The notes under the pieces were generated by a model that was not told the DNA's origin, ran no database searches, and was given only the letters and a program-made list of their open reading frames with translations. From NCBI RefSeq assembly GCF_001421165.1, contig NZ_LMKB01000005.1, positions 250,287 to 314,286 of the forward strand: 64,000 bases of DNA, read 5' to 3'. Shown here one piece after another: positions 1 to 9,758 of the stretch (within the stretch, counting starts at the first letter, position 1; each line of letters opens with the position of its first letter). The stretch is from Frigoribacterium sp. Leaf8 (GTDB taxonomy: Bacteria > Actinomycetota > Actinomycetes > Actinomycetales > Microbacteriaceae). Made by a program: the position numbers and the translations under genes.

Positions 1-343
1 TGCTCCCGGCCAGCCTCGACTCGACGGCCTCCGCCGTCACGGTCAGCAGGACGACGGGCAACCCGGACAAGGAGGCGCGCGTGCGTTCGTCGAGGACGGC
101 TCCCCCACCCAGCGACACCACCCCGTCGCCGGTCAGGGCCTCGACCACGGCCTCGTGTTCGAGTGCCCGGAAGTGGGCCTCGCCGTGACGGTCGAACAGG
201 TCGGCGATGGGCCCGTGCCGCCGGACGACGAGACGGTCGCTGTCGACGAACGGGACGCCGAGACGACGGGAGAGCTTCTTGCCGATGCTCGTCTTGCCCG
301 CCCCCATGGGCCCGATCAGGACGACCGGCCGCGCGACCGTCAC
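1..343 (-). CDS. aroK: Shikimate kinase, 3' part beyond the window
   Basis: ATP-dependent phosphorylation of shikimate to shikimate 3-phosphate in the cytoplasmic chorismate pathway. The visible 114 codons hold the Walker A loop GPMGAGKTS (about residues 11-19), the shikimate-binding VDSD region (about 33-36), an HFRALE segment and a glycine-rich SLGGGA segment, in the order usual for AroK. The start is a GTG whose GTGA overlaps the aroC stop by 4 bases, so translation is coupled to aroC. The C-terminal LID and tail lie beyond base 1, so completeness cannot be judged. The pairing with aroC is the usual actinobacterial aro cluster order. Confidence 0.95.
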   Translation of the reverse strand, partial: MTVARPVVLIGPMGAGKTSIGKKLSRRLGVPFVDSDRLVVRRHGPIADLFDRHGEAHFRALEHEAVVEALTGDGVVSLGGGAVLDERTRASLSGLPVVLLTVTAEAVESRLAGS

Positions 344-1545
344 TCGGCGGCGGACGCCGGCTGAGTCCGCAGGTTCTCGGGGATGGCGTCGAGGTAGCCC
401 CGCAGGTTGCGCGCCGTCTCCCCCAGCGAGTCGCCGCCGAACTTCTCCAGGACCGAGTTCGCGAGGACGAGGGCGACCATCGACTCGGCGACGACGCCGG
501 CGGCCGGGACCGCGCAGACGTCCGATCGCTGGTGGTGCGCCTTGCTCTCTTCGCCGCTCGTGACGTCGACGGTGGCCAGCGCCCGGGGCACGGTCGCGAT
601 GGGCTTCATGCCGGCACGCACGCGGAGGACCGTGCCGGTGCTCATGCCCCCCTCGGTGCCGCCGGCTCGGTCGGTGTCACGCGAGATGACCCCTCCCGTG
701 CGGTGGAGCTCGTCGTGGGCGACGGAACCGCGCCTCCGGGTGGTCTCGAAGCCGTCGCCGACCTCGACTCCCTTGATCGCCTGGATGCCCATCAACGCGG
801 CGGCCAGCTGCGAGTCGAGACGACGGTCCCACTGGACGTGCGAACCGAGCCCGGGCGGCACCCCGTAGGCGAGCACCTCGACGACGCCGCCCAGGGTGTC
901 GCCGTCTTTCTTGGCGGCCTCGACCTCGTCGACCATGAGGGCGCTGGTCGCCTGGTCGAAGCAGCGCAACGGGTCGTCGTCGAGACGGTCCACGTCCGTC
1001 GGGACGGGCACCGGGCTGCCGTCGGGCACGCGCACGGGCCCGATCGACAGGGTGTGGCTGACGAGCTCGATGCCGAGCTCGGCGAGGAACGACCGGGCGA
1101 CGGCTCCGAGCGCGACGCGCGCTGCCGTCTCGCGTGCGCTCGCCCGCTCGAGGATGGGACGGGCCTCGTCGAAGTCGTACTTCTGCATGCCGACGAGGTC
1201 GGCGTGGCCGGGACGGGGTCGGGTGAGGGGTGCGCTCCGCCCCCGGGAGGCCTCACTCACCTCGACGGGCTCGGGGTTCATCACCTCGACCCACTTCGGC
1301 CATTCGGTGTTGCCGATCCGCAGGGCCACGGGGCTGCCCATGGTCAAACCATGACGGACGCCGCCCGAGATGTTGAGTTCGTCCTGCTCGAACTTCATGC
1401 GGGAACCGCGGCCGTAGCCCAGTTTGCGTCGGGCGAGGTCGGCACGGATCGCGTCGAGCGACACCGGCACGCCGGCCGGCAGCCCTTCGAGGACGGCGAC
1501 GAGCTCGGGCCCGTGAGATTCTCCAGCGGTCAACCAACGAAGCAT
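340..1545 (-). CDS. aroC: Chorismate synthase
   Basis: Converts 5-enolpyruvylshikimate 3-phosphate to chorismate with reduced FMN as cofactor. The 401-residue protein has the usual length. It starts [13 protein letters not shown], contains the [14 protein letters not shown] and ISGGVRHG segments near residues 45-70, and the late [22 protein letters not shown] signature. The reading frame is open 46 codons further upstream, but that stretch has no family similarity and overlaps the hairpin after mltG, so the ATG at 1545 is chosen. It is followed by a 4-base overlap with aroK. A strong hairpin separates it from mltG, so it may have its own promoter or depend on readthrough. Confidence 0.96.
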   Translation of the reverse strand: MLRWLTAGESHGPELVAVLEGLPAGVPVSLDAIRADLARRKLGYGRGSRMKFEQDELNISGGVRHGLTMGSPVALRIGNTEWPKWVEVMNPEPVEVSEASRGRSAPLTRPRPGHADLVGMQKYDFDEARPILERASARETAARVALGAVARSFLAELGIELVSHTLSIGPVRVPDGSPVPVPTDVDRLDDDPLRCFDQATSALMVDEVEAAKKDGDTLGGVVEVLAYGVPPGLGSHVQWDRRLDSQLAAALMGIQAIKGVEVGDGFETTRRRGSVAHDELHRTGGVISRDTDRAGGTEGGMSTGTVLRVRAGMKPIATVPRALATVDVTSGEESKAHHQRSDVCAVPAAGVVAESMVALVLANSVLEKFGGDSLGETARNLRGYLDAIPENLRTQPASAAE

Positions 1546-1568
1546 GGTGTCGATCTTCCCACAGAGAG

Positions 1569-1605
1569 AGGGGCCGACCGACCGTGTGACGGTCGATCGG
1601 CCCCT
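1569..1605 (-). terminator. Hairpin terminator or attenuator between mltG and aroC
   Basis: Near-perfect inverted repeat: about 17-base arms with one mismatch around a short TGT-type loop, starting AGGGGCCGA on both strands. It begins about 39 bases after the mltG stop and ends 24 bases before the aroC start. There is no U-tract, which is common for actinobacterial terminators. Confidence 0.65.
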
Positions 1606-1643
1606 CGGGACCGGTGGGTCTGCCCAGGGGTCCCGTGGGTCGG

Positions 1644-2987
1644 TCACTGGTACTCGGGGTGCTCCCGCATCCAGGCCTGCCACTGCTTGACCGCGGCCTG
1701 GTGCTCCGCGAACGTGGTCGAGAACGCCGTCTCGCCCGAGTCGAGATCGACCGTGACGAAGTAGAGCCAGGTCCCGTCGGCCGGCTTGAGGGCGGCGTTC
1801 AGGGCGAGATCACCGGGGTTCGAGATCGGCCCGACCGGCAGACCCTCGTGGACGTAGGTGTTGTAGGCGTTGTTCGCGTCACCGCGCTCTTCGTCGGTCG
1901 TCGTGACCCGGTGGGTGTTGCCGGTGCCGTAGGCCACCGTCGCGTCGGACTGGAGGAGCATGCCCTGGTCGAGACGGTTCTGGAAGACCCGCGCGACCTT
2001 CGGGTAGTCGTCGGCCAGACCGGCCTCTTTCTGGACGAGCGACGCGAAGACGATGGTCTTCTGGTATTCGGCGGGCTGTGCGCCGGCGGACTGCAGGTGC
2101 TGGGTCATGGTCGTCACCATGTCCTGCAGGTAGTCGTGGGCGGTCTTGCCCGGGTCGAGTTCGTAGGTCGCCGGGAAGAGCCATCCCTCGAGGCTCGTGG
2201 CCTCGGCGGGCAGCCCGAACGTCGTGTAGTCCGCAGCGGCGGCCTGGACGTCGGCGATGGGGATCGACGTCGCGGTGGCCAGGAGTTCGTAGACGTCCGC
2301 CGCCACGGTCCCCTCGGGGATGACGACCTTGTTGGTGATGCGGTTGGCGCTGTCCTGCAGTGCATCGAGGGCCGACTGGGCGCTCATCTGCTGCTGCAGG
2401 GTATAGGTGCCCGGTTGGAAGGTCATCGACGGGTTGGACAGGAGGAGCGAGTAGGCCGACTCGTAGCTCTGCGTGACGCCCGCGTCCGCGAGGTTCTGCG
2501 CGATGTCGGAGCCGACCTGACCTGAGACGATGGCGAACTCGACGGGCGTGCCGTTCCCGCTGCCGGCGTAGTCGGCCGGTTCGTCGTCACCCGTGAACTT
2601 GGCGATCAGGGGCTGTACCTGCCCCCAGGCGGCGGCGACGCCGGCGGTTCCGCCGGCCAGGACGAGCACGAGGATGGACGCGAGGACGATCGGGCCCTTC
2701 TTGGAACGCCGTTCGCGCGGTTCGCGCGTCGTGCGTCCGCGGGGGCGGTCCCCCCCACCGTCGGAGGAGGGAACGACGGCGGGTTCGGCCTGTCGCTCGC
2801 GCTCACGCTGTTCGCGGCGGGACAGGGCGGGGGCGTCGACGTGGGTGCTGCGGCGGAGGGGTGCACCGTCGGCGTCGCCCGGTCGACCATCACCCGGATC
2901 ACCCCGTCGTCGTCCGGAGGTGTCGGCAGGGCGGTCGTTCTGGGGTTGGGACGCGAAGATGTCGTCCCAGTCGGGTTCGTCGGCCAC
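1644..2987 (-). CDS. mltG: Endolytic murein transglycosylase MltG (YceG-like)
   Basis: Membrane-anchored lytic transglycosylase that cleaves nascent glycan strands and so sets their length. Of 447 residues, the first ~97 are a hydrophilic, charged cytosolic region rich in Arg, Asp and Pro; a single membrane segment lies at about 98-120, followed by an extracytoplasmic LysM-like region and the YceG catalytic domain. The catalytic glutamate is seen in SLVQKEAG, followed by the conserved [11 protein letters not shown] and [11 protein letters not shown] segments. The gene begins 3 bases after ruvX ends, in the alaS-ruvX-mltG run. The long N-terminal tail is typical of actinobacterial MltG. Confidence 0.93.
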   Translation of the reverse strand: MADEPDWDDIFASQPQNDRPADTSGRRRGDPGDGRPGDADGAPLRRSTHVDAPALSRREQRERERQAEPAVVPSSDGGGDRPRGRTTREPRERRSKKGPIVLASILVLVLAGGTAGVAAAWGQVQPLIAKFTGDDEPADYAGSGNGTPVEFAIVSGQVGSDIAQNLADAGVTQSYESAYSLLLSNPSMTFQPGTYTLQQQMSAQSALDALQDSANRITNKVVIPEGTVAADVYELLATATSIPIADVQAAAADYTTFGLPAEATSLEGWLFPATYELDPGKTAHDYLQDMVTTMTQHLQSAGAQPAEYQKTIVFASLVQKEAGLADDYPKVARVFQNRLDQGMLLQSDATVAYGTGNTHRVTTTDEERGDANNAYNTYVHEGLPVGPISNPGDLALNAALKPADGTWLYFVTVDLDSGETAFSTTFAEHQAAVKQWQAWMREHPEYQ

Positions 2988-2990
2988 GAA

Positions 2991-3500
2991 TCACTGTCTC
3001 TCGTCGGTGGCGGGTGCGGCACCGTCGCCGCTCGCCTCTCGGGTCACGTCGACCATCCGCCCGGGCGGTCGACCGCTCGAGCGCTCGAGGTCGAGCGCGT
3101 GCTGGACGATGATAACAGCGGCCACTTGGTCGATGACGGACCGCTGGCTCCTGCCCTTCCGGCCCGAGGCCCGGAGGGCGCCCTGGGCGCTCACGGTCGA
3201 CAGGCGCTCGTCGACGAGGCGCACGGGCACGGCCACGGCCTGGGCGACGGCCGCGGCGAAGTCCCGGGCGTCCTGGGTGGAGGCCGTGTCGCGACCCGAT
3301 AGGGCGATGGGCAGCCCGACGATCACCTCGAGCGCGTCGAGTCCGACGACGAGGTCCCGGACGGCACCGATGTCGGCCACGCCGTCGGCCGAACGCGCCA
3401 GCGTCTCGACCGGGGTGGCGAGCAGACCGTCGGGATCGGTGCGGGCGACACCGACCCGGGCCTTGCCCACGTCGATGCCGATCCGGACTCCGCGCCGCAC
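2991..3500 (-). CDS. ruvX: Holliday junction resolvase-like protein RuvX/YqgF
   Basis: RNase H-fold nuclease family protein (YqgF), linked in bacteria to 16S rRNA 5'-end maturation and to resolvase-like activity. The 169-residue protein opens with RIGIDVGKARVGVA, containing the first catalytic aspartate, has the VGLPIALSGRD segment near residue 60 and the LVDERLSTV segment with the second acidic residue, and a SVIDQVAAVIIVQ segment with the last. Length fits the family apart from a ~25-residue hydrophilic tail. It sits 8 bases after alaS and 3 bases before mltG, a conserved actinobacterial order. Confidence 0.92.
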   Translation of the reverse strand: MRRGVRIGIDVGKARVGVARTDPDGLLATPVETLARSADGVADIGAVRDLVVGLDALEVIVGLPIALSGRDTASTQDARDFAAAVAQAVAVPVRLVDERLSTVSAQGALRASGRKGRSQRSVIDQVAAVIIVQHALDLERSSGRPPGRMVDVTREASGDGAAPATDERQ

Positions 3501-3508
3501 GAGCGTCC

Positions 3509-6181
3509 TCAGGACCCGAGCTCGGCGACGATGCCGGCCAGCGCGGTGGGGATGGCCGAGACGTCGGATCCGCCGCCCTGGGCGAGGTCGTCCTTGCCGC
3601 CGCCCCCGCCACCGAGAGCCGCGGCGGCGCCCTTGGCGAGACGGCCGGCCTTGACGCCGGCCTGGCGCGCGCCGTCCGTGGTGGCCACGATCACGGCGGG
3701 CTTGCCCGCGACGTCGGCTGCCAGGGCGACGACGGAGGCGCTGGACGCGCCCAGGCGTTCGCGGACCGACAGGGCGAGCGACCGCAGGTCGTCGGTCGAA
3801 GCGAGCGACCCGACCGATTCGGCGACGACCGTGAGGTCGCCGATCCGACTCGCCGTCTCGGCCAGCGCCGGGACGCGGGTGGCGAGGCGGGCGGACTCGA
3901 ACTCGGCGATCTTCTTCTCTGCCGTCCGGAGGCTCGTGACCAGGTCGCCGATGCGGTCGGCCAGCTGATCACGGGGAGTCTTGAGCGACGAGGTCAGTTG
4001 GGACACGAGAGCCCGCTCGGCGGCGAAGTCACGGAATGCGTCCATGCCGACGAGGGACTCGACGCGGCGGTTGGTCGACCCCACCGAGCTCTCGCTGACG
4101 AGGTTGATGAGGCCGACCTGCGAGCTGGTCGAGACATGGGTGCCCGCGCAGAGCTCGCGCGACCAGGGACCACCGATGTCGACCATGCGGACCGTCTCGC
4201 CGTACTTCTCACCGAACAGCGCCATGGCGCCCAGCGCGCGGGCGTCGTCGAGGGGCATCTCGCGGGTGACGACCTGCAGGTCGTCGCGGATGGCGTTGTT
4301 CGCGATCTCCTCGATCTCGGAGCGTGTCTGCGGGCTCAGCGCCTGGTTCCAGTTGAAGTCGAGCCGCATGTATCCGGCCTTGTTGTACGACCCCGCCTGG
4401 TGCGCCTCCGGGCCGAGCACCTCCCGGAGGGCGGCGTGGATCAGGTGCGTCGCCGAATGCGCCTGCGTCGCGCCGCGGCGGTAGGCCGGGTCGACCACGC
4501 TGGTCGCCGTGTCGCCGACCCCCACCTCGCCGGACGTCACCTGGACGCGGTGGCTGATCAGCCCCTTGACGGGCTTCTGCACGTCGAGGACCTCGAGGTC
4601 GAAGCCCACGCCGACGATGCGGCCCGAGTCAGCTTCCTGACCGCCGGACTCGGCGTACAGGGAGGTCTCGGCGAGGATCACCTCGGCGATGTCACCCGCC
4701 ACGGCCCGGTCGACGTCGGCCCCGTCGACGATCAGGCCCAGCACGCGCGTCTCGGTGTCGAGCTCGTCGTAGCCGGTGAAGACCGTCTCGCCCTGGGCCC
4801 GGAACGCGCTGTAGACGCTCAGGTCGGCCAGGGCCACCTTCCGGGACTTGGCATCGGCCTTCGCCCGGGCACGCTGCTCGGACATGAGTCGGTCGAATGC
4901 CTCGCGATCGACCGTCAGACCGCTCTCTTCCGCGATCTCGAGCGTCAGGTCGATGGGGAACCCGAAGGTGTCGTGCAGGAGGAACGCCGTGTCGCCCTGC
5001 AGCTGCGGGGTCGTGCCCGCCGAGGCACGCTGCTTCGTGTCGTCGACGGCGATGTCGAGGATGTTCGTCCCGGCGGCCAGGGTGCGGAGGAAGGTCTCCT
5101 CCTCGGCGTAGGCCAGGCGCGAGATGCGCTCGTAGTCGGTCTCGACCTCGGGGTAGGCGGCCTTCATCGCGTCGCGGGACTCGGGGAAGAGCGAGGGGAA
5201 CGTGGGGCCGTCGACGCCGAGCAAGCGCATCGACCGGACCGTGCGGCGCAGGAGGCGGCGGAGGATGTAGCCCCGACCCTCGTTGGACGGGCGGACCCCG
5301 TCGGACATCAACATGAGCGAGCTGCGGACGTGGTCGGCGATGACCCGCATCCGCACGTCGTCGTCGTGGACGGCTCCGTAGCGCCGTCCCGACAGCTCGG
5401 CGGCCTTGTCGAGGACGGGGCGCACCTGGTCGATCTCGTACATGTTGTCGACGCCCTGCTTGAGGAACGCCACGCGCTCGAGACCCATGCCGGTGTCGAT
5501 GTTCTTGTTCGGCAGCTCGCGGACGATGTCGAAGTCGACCTTCGAGCGCACGTTCTCGATCTGGTACTGCATGAACACGAGGTTCCAGATCTCGACGTAA
5601 CGGTCGTCGTCCGTCGCCGGGCCACCGTCGGCGCCGTAGGCGGGACCACGGTCGAAGAAGATCTCCGAGCACGGACCTGCGGGCCCCGGCTGGCCGGTGT
5701 GCCAGTAGTTGGAGTCCTTGCCGAGTCGCTGGATGCGCTCGTCGGGCAGACCGGCGACCTTCTTCCAGAGGGCGATGGCCTCGTCGTCCTCCTCGTACAC
5801 CGTCACCCAGAGGTCGTCGGGCGAGAACGCGAGTCCTCCGTCGGCCTCGCTCGAGGTCAGGAGCTCCCAGGCGTAGCCGATCGCCTCTTCCTTGAAGTAG
5901 TCGCCGAACGAGAAGTTGCCGTTCATCTGGAAGAACGTGCCGTGCCGCGGCGTCTTGCCGACCTCTTCGATGTCGTTGGTGCGGATGCACTTCTGGACGC
6001 TGGTGGCACGCGGGTACGGCGTCGGGACGAGCCCCGTGAGGTACGGGATGAACGGGACCATGCCCGCGACGGTGAAGAGCAGGCTGGGATCGTCGCTGAC
6101 CAGGGACGCGGACGGGACGACGGTGTGGCCCCGATCGCCGAAGTAGTCGAGCCAACGGCGGCGGATTTCGGCGGTCTGCAT
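3509..6181 (-). CDS. alaS: Alanine-tRNA ligase
   Basis: Charges tRNA-Ala and edits mischarged Ser and Gly. The 890-residue protein has the class II catalytic domain at the N-terminus (RRRWLDYFGDRGHTVVPS, then FQMNGNFSFGDYFKEEAI), the editing domain with the zinc motif HSATHL and the downstream CAGTH, and a C-terminal DHHA1 domain ending in the glycine-rich ALGGGGGGKDDLAQGGG. Length is normal. It heads the run alaS-ruvX-mltG and follows a small membrane protein by 56 bases. One copy of the 11-base AGGAGGCGCGG word lies in that gap. Confidence 0.98.
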   Translation of the reverse strand: MQTAEIRRRWLDYFGDRGHTVVPSASLVSDDPSLLFTVAGMVPFIPYLTGLVPTPYPRATSVQKCIRTNDIEEVGKTPRHGTFFQMNGNFSFGDYFKEEAIGYAWELLTSSEADGGLAFSPDDLWVTVYEEDDEAIALWKKVAGLPDERIQRLGKDSNYWHTGQPGPAGPCSEIFFDRGPAYGADGGPATDDDRYVEIWNLVFMQYQIENVRSKVDFDIVRELPNKNIDTGMGLERVAFLKQGVDNMYEIDQVRPVLDKAAELSGRRYGAVHDDDVRMRVIADHVRSSLMLMSDGVRPSNEGRGYILRRLLRRTVRSMRLLGVDGPTFPSLFPESRDAMKAAYPEVETDYERISRLAYAEEETFLRTLAAGTNILDIAVDDTKQRASAGTTPQLQGDTAFLLHDTFGFPIDLTLEIAEESGLTVDREAFDRLMSEQRARAKADAKSRKVALADLSVYSAFRAQGETVFTGYDELDTETRVLGLIVDGADVDRAVAGDIAEVILAETSLYAESGGQEADSGRIVGVGFDLEVLDVQKPVKGLISHRVQVTSGEVGVGDTATSVVDPAYRRGATQAHSATHLIHAALREVLGPEAHQAGSYNKAGYMRLDFNWNQALSPQTRSEIEEIANNAIRDDLQVVTREMPLDDARALGAMALFGEKYGETVRMVDIGGPWSRELCAGTHVSTSSQVGLINLVSESSVGSTNRRVESLVGMDAFRDFAAERALVSQLTSSLKTPRDQLADRIGDLVTSLRTAEKKIAEFESARLATRVPALAETASRIGDLTVVAESVGSLASTDDLRSLALSVRERLGASSASVVALAADVAGKPAVIVATTDGARQAGVKAGRLAKGAAAALGGGGGGKDDLAQGGGSDVSAIPTALAGIVAELGS

Positions 6182-6218
6182 GGTTCTCCCGAGGGTGGGT
6201 TGGTCGTGTGTCAGGACG

Positions 6219-6229
6219 AGGAGGCGCGG
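6219..6229 (+). repeat. AGGAGGCGCGG word, intergenic copy
   Basis: Exact copy in the 56-base gap upstream of alaS. One of 13 exact copies in the window. Confidence 0.6.
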
Positions 6230-6237
6230 CGGCGCGC

Positions 6238-6429
6238 TCAGGACTCGTCGCGGTCGGAACGCAGTTCGGCTTCGCGGGCCTTGTAACCGTCTACCACGGC
6301 GGCACGGAACGACTTCACGTTGCCGTCGAGGTCGCCGAAGAACTGCTGACCCCGAGATGTCTTGTTGAACTGGTGGGCGACGGCGAAGCCGCCGACGACA
6401 CCGACGGCGAGCAGGAACAGGCTCTTCAC
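6238..6429 (-). CDS. Small membrane protein of unknown function
   Basis: A 63-residue protein with one hydrophobic segment at about residues 3-22 (FLLAVGVVGGFAVAH) followed by a charged tail rich in Arg, Glu and Asp. I do not recognise a named family. It resembles small YtxH-type or rpsD-alaS linker proteins seen in related actinobacteria, but this is weak. The start is a GTG with a good ribosome-binding site AGAGGAGT nine or so bases upstream. It lies between the rpsD terminator and alaS, and a -10-like TAAGCT sits at 6481-6486, so it is probably the first gene of the alaS transcript. Confidence 0.7.
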   Translation of the reverse strand: MKSLFLLAVGVVGGFAVAHQFNKTSRGQQFFGDLDGNVKSFRAAVVDGYKAREAELRSDRDES

Positions 6430-6480
6430 GGGGACTCCTCTTGGGGCTGGTGCCGCGACGTGCGAGCGCGACGACTCGAC

Positions 6481-6486
6481 AGCTTA
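6481..6486 (-). promoter_or_regulatory. Candidate -10 box (TAAGCT) for the small protein-alaS transcript
   Basis: TAAGCT on the minus strand, 51 bases before the small-protein start and just after the rpsD terminator. No clear -35 box is seen. Confidence 0.35.
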
Positions 6487-6506
6487 CCCGGCCCCGGGAA
6501 CGCGAA

Positions 6507-6536
6507 AGGAGCGGGCCACGACCGTGGCCCGCTCCT
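6507..6536 (-). terminator. Terminator after rpsD
   Basis: Perfect 14-bp stem (arms AGGAGCGGGCCACG) with a 2-base loop, beginning 16 bases after the rpsD stop, followed on the transcript strand by UUUCGC. Confidence 0.8.
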
Positions 6537-6552
6537 GACGGGGTGACGAGTT

Positions 6553-7182
6553 CTAGCGCGCGGCGTAGTACTCGACGACGAGCTGGACCTCGCAGGTCAC
6601 CGGGACCTCGACGCGCTTCGGGCGACGCACGAGGCGGGCCTGCAGCTTGTCGATCTCGACCTCGAGGTAACCGGGCACCTTGGGCAGCAGGTCGACGTGA
6701 CCGCCGGCCGCGGCGACCTGGAAGGGCTCGGTCTTCTCGCTGCGCTCCTTGACGTGGATCATCTGACCCGGCTTGACGCGGAACGAGGGGCGGTCGACGA
6801 GCTTGCCGTCCACCAGGATGTGGCGGTGGACGACCATCTGACGGGCCTGGGCCGTCGTGCGGGCGAAGCCGGCACGGAGGACGAGGGCGTCGAGACGGGT
6901 CTCGAGGAGCTCGACCAGGTTCTCACCGGTCAGGCCCGAAGCCTTGCGGGCCTCGTTGAAGACGATCTTGAGCTGGGCCTCGCGGATGCCGTACTGGGCG
7001 CGCAGGCGCTGCTTCTCACGCAGACGGACGGCGTAGTCGCTGTCGGTCTTGCGCTTGGTGCGGCCGTGCTCGCCGGGAGCGTAGGGGCGCTTCTCGAGGT
7101 AACGAGCAGCCTTCGGGGTCAGGGCGATGCCGAGGGCACGCGAGAGACGGGTCTTGCTGCGGGTACGTGACTTGGTGGACAC
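6553..7182 (-). CDS. rpsD: Small ribosomal subunit protein uS4
   Basis: 16S rRNA-binding protein that starts 30S assembly. The 209-residue sequence has the S4 N-terminal domain and the S4 RNA-binding motif near residues 97-160 (LETRLDALVLRAGFA, VVHRHILVDGKLVDRPSFRVKPG). The N-terminal region lacks the four zinc-binding cysteines, so it is the zinc-free form. It stands alone here, apart from the rpsM-rpsK-rpoA cluster, as is usual for actinobacteria. A long leader with a hairpin (7217-7243) precedes it and a strong terminator follows. Confidence 0.98.
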   Translation of the reverse strand: MSTKSRTRSKTRLSRALGIALTPKAARYLEKRPYAPGEHGRTKRKTDSDYAVRLREKQRLRAQYGIREAQLKIVFNEARKASGLTGENLVELLETRLDALVLRAGFARTTAQARQMVVHRHILVDGKLVDRPSFRVKPGQMIHVKERSEKTEPFQVAAAGGHVDLLPKVPGYLEVEIDKLQARLVRRPKRVEVPVTCEVQLVVEYYAAR

Positions 7183-7216
7183 TTGTTCCTTTTTCTTGTC
7201 GGTGGTTCGTCAGGGA

Positions 7217-7243
7217 CCGCCCCAGCGCGCGAGCGCCGGGCGG
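7217..7243 (-). promoter_or_regulatory. Hairpin in the rpsD leader, possible S4 control element
   Basis: GC-rich imperfect hairpin (CCGCCC..GGGCGG arms around a GCGCTCGCGCGC core) 35 bases upstream of the rpsD start, within a leader of about 165 nt if the TATGCT at 7354-7359 is the -10. Translational feedback by S4 is known in other bacteria; here it is an inference from position only. Confidence 0.35.
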
Positions 7244-7353
7244 CGTAACAAGAGGGGTGAGTGCCGCGGTGGCGACCGGCTACAGGTCGTCGCACCTTGA
7301 TCGGGTCGTCGTCAGCAGCCGCGCGTCGACGCCCGAGAACAGGCAACCCCCCG

Positions 7354-7359
7354 AGCATA
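7354..7359 (-). promoter_or_regulatory. Candidate -10 box (TATGCT) for rpsD
   Basis: TATGCT preceded directly by TG on the minus strand, in the 220-base gap between rarA and rpsD. It is the best -10 match in the gap; the -35 is not clear. Confidence 0.45.
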
Positions 7360-7402
7360 CAGGAGCTCGGGCGCCGATGCGAGCAGCCGGTCGGTCGTGC
7401 CG

Positions 7403-8812
7403 TCAGTGCCCGCGGGTGATCCGGCGCAGCTTCTCGAGACGGGCCGCCACGTCGCGTTCGTTGCCGTTGGCGGTGGGATCGTAGTACTCGTGGCCGACGA
7501 GTTCGTCGGGGAGGTACTGCTGCTCGACCACCCCGAACTCGGAGTCGTGGGCGTAGCGGTAGCCCTTCCCGTGCCCGAGGCGCCGTGCCCCGGGGTAATG
7601 GGCGTCGCGCAGGTGCTTGGGCACGCGGCCCGCCTTGCCGGCCCGGACGTCCGCGATCGCGGCGTCGAGGGCGGAGTAGGACCGGTTCGACTTGGGTGCG
7701 GTCGCCAGGTAGACGACGGCCTCGGCCATCGGGATGCGTCCCTCGGGCATGCCGATCATCTGCACGGCGGTCGCGGCCGAGACCGCGACGGTGAGTGCGT
7801 TCGGATCGGCCATGCCGATGTCCTCACCCGCCGACACGATGATCCGACGGCAGATGAAGCGGGGGTCCTCACCCGCCTCGATCATGCGGGCGAGGTAATG
7901 GAGCGACGCGTCGACGTCGGACCCCCGGATGGACTTGATGAAGGCGCTGATGACGTCGTAGTGCTCGTCGCCGTTGCGGTCGTACCGCAGCAACGCCCGG
8001 TCGACCGACTGGGCGACGATCTCGGACGTGATCGTCGGACGGTCGTCGTCGGGATCGTTCTCGTCGTACTCGGCGTCGGGATCGAAGTCGGCGTCGGACG
8101 CGTCGTCGGCCGAGGCCGCCGGCACCGCGTCGGCCTCGAGCTTCGTGGCCCACGCCGACTGGGCGGACGCCTCGAGGGCCGTGAGCGCACGTCGGGCGTC
8201 ACCGGAGGCCAGTCGGACGATGGTGGCCAGGGCTTCGTCGTCGAGGCGCACGGATCCGTCGAGACCGCGGGGGTCGCCGACCGCCCGCTGGACCAACTGG
8301 GCCAGGTCGTCGTCGCTGAGCTGTTCGAGCGTCAGCAGGAGCGAACGGGACAGCAGGGGCGTGATGACCGAGAAGGACGGGTTCTCGGTGGTGGCGGCGA
8401 TGAGGATGACCCAGCCGTTCTCGACGCCGGGCAGCAGGGCGTCCTGCTGCGCCTTGGTGAAGCGATGGATCTCGTCGAGGAAGAGCACGGTCGTCGTGCC
8501 GTAGAGGTCACGGTTCGACAGGGCCTTCTCCATCACCTGTCGGACGTCCTTGACTCCCGCGGTCACGGCTGACAGCTCGATGAACTGTCGGCCGGAGCTG
8601 CGGGCGATGGCCTGGGCGAGGGTGGTCTTCCCCGTACCCGGCGGACCCCAGAGGATGACGGAGACGGCCCCCTGGTCGGCACCCGTGCCGGACGCCAGGG
8701 TGACCAGAGGCGAGCCGGGCCGCAAGAGGTGCCGTTGACCGGCGACCTCGTCGAGGGTGGTGGGACGCATGCGGACCGCGAGAGGGGTCGAGCTCTGCGG
8801 GAGCGGGCTCAT
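7403..8812 (-). CDS. rarA: Replication-associated recombination protein A (RarA/MgsA-type AAA ATPase)
   Basis: Clamp-loader-like AAA+ ATPase acting at stalled replication forks. 469 residues. Visible are [16 protein letters not shown] at the N-terminus, Walker [10 protein letters not shown] (about 52-60), Walker B FLDEIHRF, sensor 1 AATTENPSF, and the C-terminal MgsA_C domain with [19 protein letters not shown] and the terminal [14 protein letters not shown]. An acidic insertion ([19 protein letters not shown]) between the AAA lid and the C-terminal domain is seen in actinobacterial homologues. The frame is open 24 codons further, but the ATG at 8812 matches the family start [17 protein letters not shown]. 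Confidence 0.95.
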   Translation of the reverse strand: MSPLPQSSTPLAVRMRPTTLDEVAGQRHLLRPGSPLVTLASGTGADQGAVSVILWGPPGTGKTTLAQAIARSSGRQFIELSAVTAGVKDVRQVMEKALSNRDLYGTTTVLFLDEIHRFTKAQQDALLPGVENGWVILIAATTENPSFSVITPLLSRSLLLTLEQLSDDDLAQLVQRAVGDPRGLDGSVRLDDEALATIVRLASGDARRALTALEASAQSAWATKLEADAVPAASADDASDADFDPDAEYDENDPDDDRPTITSEIVAQSVDRALLRYDRNGDEHYDVISAFIKSIRGSDVDASLHYLARMIEAGEDPRFICRRIIVSAGEDIGMADPNALTVAVSAATAVQMIGMPEGRIPMAEAVVYLATAPKSNRSYSALDAAIADVRAGKAGRVPKHLRDAHYPGARRLGHGKGYRYAHDSEFGVVEQQYLPDELVGHEYYDPTANGNERDVAARLEKLRRITRGH

Positions 8813-8877
8813 GGTGACCCATGCTAGACCGGCCCTCCGATACAGTGCAGGCTGGACATCACCGAGCTGGAGGACCC

Positions 8878-9669
8878 GTGGCACCGAGCAAGAACCCGGA
8901 CCGTGAGAGCCGGGACCGGCTCCGCAGGTACACCGCTCGTCAGCAGGTGCACGCGACGCAGGTCGCCCGACGCCGTCGGGACAACGTCCTCGCCGTGACC
9001 GCCGTCGTGGTCGTGGTCGGAGTCGCGGCCGTGTCCCAGGTGTTCTGGTCGACCAGCGGTCCCGGTGCCCCCGCGGCGGCTCCGTCTGACGCGCCCAGCG
9101 CCTCCTCGACGCCCGCCGCCGGCGAGAACGTCGGGGACGTGCCCAGCGAGGCGATCGCCGACGGCCGCTCCTGGACGGGCGGCCTCACGCTCAATGACGG
9201 CGTCGAGCTCGGGATCGAACTGGACGGGGCGAAGGCCCCGCAGGCGTCGAGCGTCGTCATCGACCTCATCCAGAAGGGCTTCTACACGGGGACGACCTGC
9301 CACCGCATGAGCGACGCCGCGACGGCGAAGTTCATCCAGTGCGGGTCCGCCAACGGCGACGGGACGGGCGACGCCGGTTTCACCTTCGGCCCACTCGAGA
9401 ACGTCCCGTCGGACGGCGTGTACCCGACGGGGACGATCGCCATGGCTCGGAGCACCGACCCGTACTCGCAGTCGACGCAGTTCTTCATCACCTACGGCGA
9501 CACCACCCTCGACGGCTCGACGGGTGGTTACACCGTGGTCGGACGCGTCACGAGCGGACTCGACCAGCTCGAGGCGCAGATCACGGACGCGGGCCTGACT
9601 CCCGGTACGAGCGAGACCGACGGCGCTCCCGTCGTGCCGACGACGATCACGGGCGCGACCATCGAGTAG
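8878..9669 (+). CDS. Membrane-anchored cyclophilin-type peptidyl-prolyl isomerase
   Basis: Catalyses cis-trans isomerisation of peptidyl-prolyl bonds, here outside the membrane. 263 residues: a basic cytosolic N-terminus, one membrane segment at about 37-57 ([20 protein letters not shown]), an Ala/Ser/Pro linker, then a cyclophilin domain. Typical pieces are [32 protein letters not shown] and [10 protein letters not shown]. The GTG at 8878 has GGAGG seven bases upstream and is preferred over the in-frame ATG at 8821. It is transcribed away from rarA and followed by a DUF349 gene. Confidence 0.92.
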   Translation: MAPSKNPDRESRDRLRRYTARQQVHATQVARRRRDNVLAVTAVVVVVGVAAVSQVFWSTSGPGAPAAAPSDAPSASSTPAAGENVGDVPSEAIADGRSWTGGLTLNDGVELGIELDGAKAPQASSVVIDLIQKGFYTGTTCHRMSDAATAKFIQCGSANGDGTGDAGFTFGPLENVPSDGVYPTGTIAMARSTDPYSQSTQFFITYGDTTLDGSTGGYTVVGRVTSGLDQLEAQITDAGLTPGTSETDGAPVVPTTITGATIE

Positions 9670-9691
9670 TCCGCCGCGGTCCGCTGTGCAA

Positions 9692-9697
9692 TAGGCT
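9692..9697 (+). promoter_or_regulatory. Candidate -10 box (TAGGCT) for the DUF349 gene
   Basis: TAGGCT in the 89-base gap between the cyclophilin gene and the DUF349 gene, giving a leader of about 55 nt. The same hexamer stands before acn and parE in this window. Confidence 0.45.
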
Positions 9698-9758
9698 GAG
9701 CACCCATCGTGGTGGCCTGTCCTGGTCCCGCGACGAGCACGTTCAGCAAGGGATAAAA

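Noticed and set aside
3998-6286. Long open frame (762 codons) antisense to alaS
   Set aside because: Mirror of alaS codon usage; low-complexity composition and no family similarity.
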